DNA of 64,000 bases from Acidobacteriota bacterium (lineage in GTDB: Bacteria > Acidobacteriota > Terriglobia > Acidiferrales > UBA7541). The position numbers and the translations under genes were made by a program. The DNA lies in contig JABCZN010000016.1 in the NCBI GenBank assembly GCA_013289665.1, positions 46,565 through 110,564 of the forward strand. The letters run 5' to 3'. A model generated the notes under the pieces. It was not told the DNA's origin, did no database searches, and saw only the letters and a program-made list of their open reading frames with translations. Shown here piece by piece: positions 50,931 through 57,320 of this stretch (the stretch's first letter is position 1; each line of letters begins with the position of its first letter).

Positions 50931-51677
50931 TTAGAGCTTCGAGCCGCCGTCAACTCGCAGCGTGTCGCCCGTGATCCAGCGTGCATCCGCCGACGCCAGG
51001 AAGGCAACGGCTCCGCCGATATCATCGGGTTGGGCCACGCGCTTGAGCGCCTGGATTCCCAATGCGTAGTCGCGGCCCGAGGAAGTCTTCGCGAACTCTG
51101 ACATGTCGGTCTGGACGATACCCGGGGCGACGGCATTTACGCGGATGCCACGCGGACCTAGCGCCGACGCGAAGTGCTTCACCAGGGTGTCGATCGCTCC
51201 CTTGGTCGCCGAATAAGCCGACAGTGCGCCGACAGCAGCGTGTGCTGCAAGCGATGAGAGGAAGACGATGCTGCTCCCCTCGGCGAGGATCGGGAGCAAT
51301 TGCTGAACCAAGAAGAACGGGGCCCGGACATTGACGGCGAAGAGTTCATCGAAGTCCGCCACCGTGGTCGCCTCAATCGTAGCGGGCCTGGAGATTCCCG
51401 CATTCGCGACGAGAATATCCAGACGCTCGCCCACTATGCCGCGAACCTGCTCGGCCAATTTGTGGGGGCCATCCGGCGCAGCGAGATCAGCGGAAACCAC
51501 GTCGGCGCGGCCGCCGGCCAGGCGAAGTTCGGCCACGACAGCTTCCGCTTCCTTCGCGGCCCTGCCGTAGTGCACCAGAACCTGGGCACCGGCTTTGCCC
51601 AGCGCAAGAGCGGCGGCCCGACCTATGCCGCGCGAGCCGCCCGTTACCAGTGCTGTCTTTCCTGAAAGAACTCCCAT
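50931..51677 (-). CDS. SDR-family oxidoreductase 1
   Basis: This 248-residue classical SDR has TGGSRGIGRA (12-21), NAG (92-94), catalytic Ser141/142, Tyr155, Lys159 (SAYSATKGA) and a PG at 184-185 region. It reduces or oxidises a hydroxyl/keto group with NAD(P)H; the substrate is unknown. The residue after the first strand (HYGRA) suggests NADPH binding. It forms a pair with the next SDR, both divergent from the LysR regulator, with a 48-base gap. Ribosome site AAGGAAG. Confidence 0.85.
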   Translation of the reverse strand: MGVLSGKTALVTGGSRGIGRAAALALGKAGAQVLVHYGRAAKEAEAVVAELRLAGGRADVVSADLAAPDGPHKLAEQVRGIVGERLDILVANAGISRPATIEATTVADFDELFAVNVRAPFFLVQQLLPILAEGSSIVFLSSLAAHAAVGALSAYSATKGAIDTLVKHFASALGPRGIRVNAVAPGIVQTDMSEFAKTSSGRDYALGIQALKRVAQPDDIGGAVAFLASADARWITGDTLRVDGGSKL

Positions 51678-51725
51678 ATTTCGACTTCCTTCGATCCGCC
51701 GTTTCTAAACAAACGCATTCAGTGG

Positions 51726-52469
51726 CTAGGCGTTCATTCCACCATCGACGGTAAGATTCGCCCCGGTAATGTAGGAGGACTCGGGACCGGCGACAAACGC
51801 CACCAGCGCAGCGACCTCATCAACGTGTCCGTAGCGGTCCAGTGCCGTGGCGGCCTTCTGTGGCACTGCCCAGTCGCCCGTGCCGGGATTCAATTCGGTG
51901 TCGATCGGACCAGGCTGGACGTTGTTGACCGTGATGCCCCGGCTCCCGATCTCCCGGGCCAGCGCCTGAGTGAACATCTTGACGGCTCCCTTCGTGCCCG
52001 CGTATGGCACAAGCCCTGGCGCCGCGACACGCTCACCCACGGCCGAGCCGATCATGATGACGCGGCCGCCGCTCTTCATGTGCTTCAGCGCAGCCTGAGT
52101 CGCGACGAATACGCCGCGAACGTTGATGTCAATCACGCGGTCCATCTCCTCGAGCGTGGTCTCCTCGAACGGCTTGGGGATGGCCGTGCCAGCATTGTTT
52201 ACGAGGACGTCGAGACGGCCGAAGGTTGCGACTGTCTGCTCGATCGCGGCTTTGACTGCGGCGGCATCGGTGGCGTCCGCCTGAATCGCGATCGCCTTTC
52301 TGCCAGTCTGTACGATTTCCTTGATGACCGACGCGGCCGCGTCTGCACCTTTCGTATAGGTGATGGCCACGTTCGCGCCATCCGCAGCCAGACGCTTGGC
52401 GATTGCCGCTCCAATACCACGCGAGCCGCCTGTAATAAGAGCGATCTTTCCTTCAAGTTTCCTGGACAT
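51726..52469 (-). CDS. SDR-family oxidoreductase 2
   Basis: This 247-residue classical SDR has TGGSRGIGAAI (13-23), NNAG (91-94), Ser142, Tyr156 and Lys160 (YAGTKGAVKM). The TYTKG residues after the second strand suggest NADPH use. It is about as similar to the first SDR as expected for paralogues of FabG/3-oxoacyl reductase type. The AAGGAG site supports ATG 52469. Its start faces the LysR gene across a 182-base intergenic with two dyads. Joint control of the two SDRs by that regulator is likely but inferred. Confidence 0.85.
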   Translation of the reverse strand: MSRKLEGKIALITGGSRGIGAAIAKRLAADGANVAITYTKGADAAASVIKEIVQTGRKAIAIQADATDAAAVKAAIEQTVATFGRLDVLVNNAGTAIPKPFEETTLEEMDRVIDINVRGVFVATQAALKHMKSGGRVIMIGSAVGERVAAPGLVPYAGTKGAVKMFTQALAREIGSRGITVNNVQPGPIDTELNPGTGDWAVPQKAATALDRYGHVDEVAALVAFVAGPESSYITGANLTVDGGMNA

Positions 52470-52522
52470 TTTCTTTCTCCTTGCCTGTTTGAGCTTTCTG
52501 CTTCATAAACCAACCGGTTCTG

Positions 52523-52535
52523 CATGCTAAGCATG
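52523..52535. promoter_or_regulatory. Dyad CATGC-N3-GCATG in LysR/SDR intergenic
   Basis: CATGC (52523-52527), TAA, GCATG (52531-52535). It lies about 54 bases upstream of SDR 2. It shares the CATGC/GCATG core with the dyad at 52625-52643. Confidence 0.4.
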
Positions 52536-52624
52536 GCCAAGATTTCCGGCTGGCTGGTTACGCTCTGTTTGAACAGTATGATGCGGACCATTTAGAGGGT
52601 GATGTAGACTTTCTAAGTTGGGGG

Positions 52625-52643
52625 CCATGCCTTCTAGGCATGG
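52625..52643. promoter_or_regulatory. Dyad CCATGCC-N5-GGCATGG at LysR start
   Basis: CCATGCC (52625-52631) and GGCATGG (52637-52643) form a perfect seven-base dyad just upstream of the LysR gene, nine bases before the chosen ATG. It could be the LysR operator and could also form a hairpin over the ribosome site. Confidence 0.5.
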
Positions 52644-52651
52644 AGATGCGG

Positions 52652-53554
52652 ATGGAATTGCGGCACCTTCGCTATTTCGTGGCGGTCGCTGACGCTGGAA
52701 GCCTCACGGTGGCGGCGGAGGAGAGTCTACATACGTCTCAGCCGTCCCTCAGCCGGCAGATCCGGGATCTGGAGGACGAGGTCGGCGCCCAACTGCTGAA
52801 GCGCACGGCTCGCGGCATCGAACTGACGCCGGCGGGCCGAGCCTTTCTGGATCAAGCGCGTCTGGTGCTGGCCCAGGTGGAAGCCGCGGGGGAAGCAGCC
52901 CGACGCGCCGCCCACCCCGCGAAGCCAAGCTTTGTGATGGGCTTTCTGACCGGGCACGAACTGACGTGGATGCCGGAGGCCCTCCAAGTGTTGCGCGACG
53001 AACTGCCGAACGTGGATGTGGTGATCTCGAGCAATTACTCTCCACGGCTCGCCGACGCGCTCAGGAAAGGAAAGGTTGATGCGGCGTTTCTTCGACGGGA
53101 ACATGAAGCTCCGGACCTGGCGTTCCATCTTCTCGTGCAGGAGCCCTTGATGGTGGTCTTGCCCAGTGACCACCGTCTCGCTGCGCTTAAAGCCATCAGC
53201 CCGAAGGATCTGGTGGGCGAAACATTCGTGACCGTGTCGGACACGGCTCCTGTATTGCGCGCGGTCATCGACAATTACCTGAAGCGCTCTGGCGTCAACA
53301 TCACGCCAGATCACGAGGCGGACCATCTCGCCATGGGCATGTCCCTGATAGCGTCGACGCGCGGCGTAGGGCTCTTACCTGCCTACGCTCGGAACCTTCT
53401 CCCTTCGTCTGTAACGAGCCGTCCTCTCAAGGGACATACGCCGACGATCGATCTGGTCCTCGGCTACAAAAAGTCAAATGAGTCTCCCATCCTGAAGCTT
53501 TTGCTTTCGAGATTGGACGAACTGGTCGCTCGTGTCACGACGAAGACCCTGTAG
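52652..53554 (+). CDS. LysR-type transcriptional regulator
   Basis: This 300-residue regulator has an N-terminal winged helix-turn-helix (MELRHLRYFVAVADAGSLTV, LHTSQPSLSRQIRDLEDEVG) and the effector-binding domain from about 90. Start ATG 52652 fits the family's usual MELRHLRYF opening; a GGAG site lies six bases away. An earlier ATG at 52640 would lie inside a dyad. It is divergent from two SDR genes, the classical layout for a LysR controlling its neighbours. The effector is unknown. Confidence 0.88.
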   Translation: MELRHLRYFVAVADAGSLTVAAEESLHTSQPSLSRQIRDLEDEVGAQLLKRTARGIELTPAGRAFLDQARLVLAQVEAAGEAARRAAHPAKPSFVMGFLTGHELTWMPEALQVLRDELPNVDVVISSNYSPRLADALRKGKVDAAFLRREHEAPDLAFHLLVQEPLMVVLPSDHRLAALKAISPKDLVGETFVTVSDTAPVLRAVIDNYLKRSGVNITPDHEADHLAMGMSLIASTRGVGLLPAYARNLLPSSVTSRPLKGHTPTIDLVLGYKKSNESPILKLLLSRLDELVARVTTKTL

Positions 53555-53683
53555 GACTTCGCCATCCTGCGGAGCGGACTCTGGCCAGCGGCCGCGATTG
53601 CTCAAACTTACCGGCGAGGAGCTTACGGGGGCAGTTTGTTCCCGGCCGCTTTTACCGTAAACTATAGGTTCTGGACCAGCCAA

Positions 53684-54604
53684 ATGGCCTCTCCCTTCAA
53701 CATCATCTCGAATGACGCCCGACCGCATCTGCCGGCGCCCAACGCGCACCCGCGGCCGGATTGGCTTCGCGTCAAGTTCTTTGGGGGCGAGCGTTATCAG
53801 GATCTGAAACGCATCATGCGCACGCTGGATCTCCACACGGTTTGCGAATCCGCGCGCTGCCCGAACATGGGCGAGTGCTGGGAGCACGGAACCGCTACAT
53901 TCATGATTCTGGGCGATATCTGCACGCGGGCGTGCGGGTTTTGTGCCGTGCCGTCGGGCAAGCCGGTTGGCCCTCCGGACGAGGAAGAGCCGCTCCGCGT
54001 GGCCGAGGCGGTCGCTTCGATGGGGCTGCGGTATGCGGTAGTGACCAGCGTGAATCGCGACGATCAGCCCGATGGCGGGGCTCACATCTTTGCGCGCACG
54101 ATTCAGGAGATCCGCAAGCGGGTCCCGGACTGCAAGGTGGAAGTGTTGATCCCCGATTTTCGCGGCGACTGGAGTGCGCTCCGGGTCGTTCTGGCCGTCA
54201 AGCCGGACATCCTGAACCACAACACGGAAACAGTGCCGCGGCTCTATCGCCAGGTGCGCAAGGGCGCTCTTTACGAGCGGTCACTGGAGTTGCTGCGTCG
54301 CGCCAAGGAAATGCACGCGGATGTGCCTACCAAGACGGGGATGATGCTGGGGTTGGGCGAAGCAAGAGAAGAAGTGCTGGCGACCATGCAGGATCTCGCC
54401 GCCCAGGGTACGGACATTCTGACGCTCGGGCAATATCTGCAGCCCACGCGGGAACATCTTCCGGTCATTCGCTTCGTTCATCCGGACGAGTTCGCCGAAT
54501 ACAAGGTACTCGGCGAAAAGATGGGATTCAAGCATGTGGAATCCGGCCCGCTGGTCCGCTCTTCCTACCACGCCTTCGACCAGGCCGAATCCGCCGTCCG
54601 CTGA
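53684..54604 (+). CDS. lipA: Lipoyl synthase LipA
   Basis: This 306-residue radical SAM enzyme carries the auxiliary cluster motif C54-x4-C59-x5-C65 (CESARCPNMGEC) and the radical SAM motif C80-x3-C84-x2-C87 (CTRACGFC), with the RSSYHA ending near the C-terminus. It inserts two sulfurs into octanoyl groups on the E2 and GcvH lipoyl domains. The chosen ATG 53684 starts MASPFNIIS; an upstream frame to 53636 is rejected. No lipB is adjacent. Its product could serve the 2-oxoglutarate dehydrogenase, whose E1 gene is 6 kb away. Confidence 0.95.
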   Translation: MASPFNIISNDARPHLPAPNAHPRPDWLRVKFFGGERYQDLKRIMRTLDLHTVCESARCPNMGECWEHGTATFMILGDICTRACGFCAVPSGKPVGPPDEEEPLRVAEAVASMGLRYAVVTSVNRDDQPDGGAHIFARTIQEIRKRVPDCKVEVLIPDFRGDWSALRVVLAVKPDILNHNTETVPRLYRQVRKGALYERSLELLRRAKEMHADVPTKTGMMLGLGEAREEVLATMQDLAAQGTDILTLGQYLQPTREHLPVIRFVHPDEFAEYKVLGEKMGFKHVESGPLVRSSYHAFDQAESAVR

Positions 54605-54728
54605 ATCACTCTCGAAAATAACCCGGATTTTTTGGTGGCTGAAGAAAGCCAGGCTCGCCGGGGTTCAGGCACACCCGTGCGCCATTTCTGGCGCTGCTAC
54701 TGGGTGTTGTGCTACGGATTTACTGTGC

Positions 54729-54980
54729 TTACTTCGCGGCGACTGCGGCGGCGGCTTTCTTGGTGGCTTTTGCGGCGGTGGATGCCTTGCGGCGGCGCTT
54801 GGTCTTGGGCGGAGTTGCTGGCGCTTCACCAATGAGTTCTGCCACGAAGATACTCGTCACGAAAAGCTTGGGTCCGTGGTCATCGAAATCAATGGCCGTG
54901 CGTTCCGGATCCGAGGCCGTGACGATGCCCAGCCCGTATTGCTCGTGCTTGATGGTTTGCCCTTCCTGCATTACTTGCAC
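54729..54980 (-). CDS. Tudor-like domain protein with basic Ala/Lys tail
   Basis: This 83-residue protein begins at GTG 54980, five bases after a GGAGG site. It has a small beta-barrel with QTIKHEQYGLGIVTASDPER, TAIDFDDHGPKLFVTSIFVA, resembling the Tudor-like C-terminal domain of PcrA/UvrD or DUF3553-type domains. A tail of about 26 residues (TKRRRKASTAAKATKKAAAA) resembles histone H1 or HU-like tails. This combination suggests nucleic-acid binding. An upstream frame to 55061 adds a charged stretch but lacks the strong ribosome site. A cold-shock protein gene lies 99 bases upstream on the same strand. Confidence 0.6.
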   Translation of the reverse strand: MQVMQEGQTIKHEQYGLGIVTASDPERTAIDFDDHGPKLFVTSIFVAELIGEAPATPPKTKRRRKASTAAKATKKAAAAVAAK

Positions 54981-55078
54981 AACTTCCTCCTTAGACTGCA
55001 CTCGCTGTTTTCGGAATTCTTCTCTTTTCTCGAAAAGGAGAGGTTCCCGACCCCTCGGCAACCTCTCCCGATCTAAGG

Positions 55079-55282
55079 CTAGAGGCTTGTGACGTTCTCT
55101 GCCTGAAGGCCCTTCGGGCCCTTCTTTACTTCGAATTCCACCGCCTGGCCTTCATTCAGGGCCTTGTACCCATCCATCTGAATGGCGGAGAAGTGTACGA
55201 AAACATCTTCTCCGGTCTGGCGTTGGATGAACCCGTAGCCCTTCGAAGCATTGAACCACTTCACTGTTCCTTGTTCCTTCAC
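55079..55282 (-). CDS. csp: Cold-shock domain protein
   Basis: This 67-residue CspA-family protein has the RNA-binding motifs GTVKWFNASKGYGFIQ (RNP1) and DVFVHFSAI (RNP2) and ends KGPKGLQAENVTSL. It binds single-stranded RNA/DNA as a chaperone. GTG 55282 follows a GAGG site. A longer frame (to 55636) overlaps a terminator and the neighbour's end and is rejected. An intrinsic terminator for the upstream gene lies 86 bases before it; a 5' leader common to csp genes may exist in this space. Confidence 0.92.
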   Translation of the reverse strand: MKEQGTVKWFNASKGYGFIQRQTGEDVFVHFSAIQMDGYKALNEGQAVEFEVKKGPKGLQAENVTSL

Positions 55283-55367
55283 TCGACAACCTCGATGTTG
55301 AAATTGCTTTGCCTCTCTTGGTCGCGGGGTCTGGTCGCCCAAGCTCCGAGACAGCCTCCAGCCCGAC

Positions 55368-55398
55368 AAAAAAAAGGCTGCGATGTGTTGTCGCAGCC
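55368..55398 (-). terminator. Intrinsic terminator between csp and hpnH operon
   Basis: On the minus strand GGCTGCGA pairs with TCGCAGCC around a seven-base loop, followed by eight T. It ends transcription from the hpnH operon before the csp promoter. Confidence 0.85.
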
Positions 55399-55572
55399 CT
55401 CTGAACGAGTCAAAAGGTAGTACAAGAGCAACAAACGCTATACGTAAGCCTATCACAGGAAAGGGCTTATTGTCCAGATCCGAAATGGGCACAGCCGTGC
55501 CCCAGGCTGGCTGTAAATTGCTGATTTTTCGTGTTTTAGGCTTTTCTGACGGCCCCGCAGGGGGGTGGCCCT

Positions 55573-56013
55573 CTACTCTTCGAGCGACTCGGGCTCGAGG
55601 CTGGCCTGTCCATCCCCGGTGCTCTTCTTTTCCCAATACTTCTTCACCCAGGCTTCCCAGCTCTTGCCGGCGGCGGTGTCACGTCCGCTGAATGACAGCG
55701 CGGCAATGTCCGCGTACGCAATCTTGGTGCGTTGATTGGAATCCTTTGGCAAAAGCCGCACAAAGGAATTGCTGAGCGTGAGGCCAGTCACACGATCAAA
55801 GATATAGCCTTCGATTGTTGTTCCGTCCTTGCGTGTAATCGTTACATCACCGCGATAGTCGAAGGCTTTTTCAAGGGCTAGGGAGAGATCAGCGTCGGAG
55901 GCGAGTTCCGGAATCCAGCCTTGCAGCCCTTCGTGTGCAATACCAGGGGCCACTTCCAGTTGATCCGGGTGGAGCGTATGTTCGGGCCGGTCAGCGTGGC
56001 GCGGTCCGGTCAT
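55573..56013 (-). CDS. Protein of unknown function coupled to HpnH
   Basis: This 146-residue soluble protein starts at 56013, overlapping the hpnH stop by four bases. It contains VTITRKDGTTIEGYIFDRVT, then IAYADIAALSFSGRDTAAGK and the Trp/Lys-rich SWEAWVKKYWEKK segment; the tail is acidic. I recognise no family with a firm function, although the FSGRDTAAGKSWEAW stretch looks conserved. Tight coupling to hpnH suggests a role in hopanoid metabolism or control of HpnH, but that is inference. No signal peptide or helix for membrane insertion is visible. Confidence 0.7.
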   Translation of the reverse strand: MTGPRHADRPEHTLHPDQLEVAPGIAHEGLQGWIPELASDADLSLALEKAFDYRGDVTITRKDGTTIEGYIFDRVTGLTLSNSFVRLLPKDSNQRTKIAYADIAALSFSGRDTAAGKSWEAWVKKYWEKKSTGDGQASLEPESLEE

Positions 56014-57137
56014 GCGCGGGTTTCCTCGAGATTGTTGCTGGGCGATTCAATCTGCACCAGTGGATTGTAGGAGTGCACCGGGCGCACCGGCTCATTCAGC
56101 ATCCGGTAGGCTTCCTCGTCGTCGTTCCTGGTGAACAGAGTTGCCTTGGCCGCCGCAAACAAACCTTTCAGTGAGCCGAAGGTGTAGTCCACTCCGGAGG
56201 CTTCGTAGCCGCTGTGCACCATGCAATTGGCGCACTTGGGATTTCCGGACTCCGTGCCGAAGTTGTCCCATTCGGTGGTGGTCATCAATTCATGAAAGGT
56301 GTCGGCGTAGCCGTCCTGCAGCAAATAGCAGGGCTTCTGCCAGCCAAAGATGGAATAGGTGGGCATGCCCCAGGGCGTGCAGCGGAAATCGCGCTTGCCC
56401 ATCAGAAATTCCAGGAACAGCATGGACTGGTTAAATCGCCAGGTGGGCTTGCGGTTGGAGAGGATCGCGCGGAACAGCCGGCGCGTTCTGGCCCGGCCCA
56501 GGAAATGTTTCTGGTCGGGCGCTTTGTCGTAGGAATAGCCGGGCGAAAGCATCATGCCTTCCACGCCCAATGCCATCATTTCATCGAAGAAGGCGCGCAC
56601 GCTGTTCGGGTCCGCACCGTCGAACAACGTGGTGTTGGTGGTCACGCGGAAACCCTGCTTCAGCGCTTCGCGAACTCCCTCAATCGCCAGTTCAAATCCG
56701 CCTTCGCGGCAAACGGAGAAGTCGTGGTGCTCCTTCTGCCCGTCAATGTGTACGGAGAATGTCAGGTACTTGCTGGGCTTGAACAGATGCAGCTTTTCCT
56801 TCAGCAGCAGGGCGTTGGTGCAAAGGTAGATGTACTTCTTGCGCGCCACCAGGCCTTCGACGATCTTTTCGATCTCGGAGTGCATCAGCGGTTCGCCGCC
56901 GGGAATGGAAACCATCGGTGCGCCGCACTCGTCAACCGCCTTGAAGCATTCCTCGGGCGATAGCTCCTGCTTGAGCACGTGAGCGGGATACTGAATCTTG
57001 CCGCAGCCGGCGCAAGCCAGGTTGCATTTGTAAAGCGGCTCCAGCATCAATACGAGCGGATACTGTTTCCGCCCCTGAATTTTCTGTTTGAGGACGTAAC
57101 TCGCTACCGTCCAGGCTTGGGATATTGGTACAGGCAT
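56010..57137 (-). CDS. hpnH: Adenosyl-hopene transferase HpnH (radical SAM)
   Basis: This 375-residue radical SAM enzyme has the cluster motif C38-x3-C42-x2-C45 (KCNLACAGC), the GGEPL segment and the long HpnH-like ending with CANCMVHSGYEASGVDYTFG. By family HpnH joins adenosine (from SAM) to diploptene, the first step to extended C35 hopanoids in the inner membrane. No squalene-hopene cyclase (shc) or other hpn genes are in the window, apart from possible linkage to the divergent acyl-activating fusion gene. The ATG lies behind a GGGGAAA-type site. The gene overlaps a protein of unknown function downstream. Confidence 0.92.
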   Translation of the reverse strand: MPVPISQAWTVASYVLKQKIQGRKQYPLVLMLEPLYKCNLACAGCGKIQYPAHVLKQELSPEECFKAVDECGAPMVSIPGGEPLMHSEIEKIVEGLVARKKYIYLCTNALLLKEKLHLFKPSKYLTFSVHIDGQKEHHDFSVCREGGFELAIEGVREALKQGFRVTTNTTLFDGADPNSVRAFFDEMMALGVEGMMLSPGYSYDKAPDQKHFLGRARTRRLFRAILSNRKPTWRFNQSMLFLEFLMGKRDFRCTPWGMPTYSIFGWQKPCYLLQDGYADTFHELMTTTEWDNFGTESGNPKCANCMVHSGYEASGVDYTFGSLKGLFAAAKATLFTRNDDEEAYRMLNEPVRPVHSYNPLVQIESPSNNLEETRA

Positions 57138-57320
57138 TCTTTCCCCTGATGAAACTTTAGACTAATGCTAGGATGCGGGAACCCGGCCCCCGAACTCCTA
57201 TTTTACCTCGGAACAGTACTGCTGGTAACCCCTAGATTCTACCTGTCTTTCCAAGCGTGTCTCTATCGGGATCCAGCGAAAGGTGCTTGGGTGGCACCCG
57301 GCGTGCACCCTGGTGTTTAA

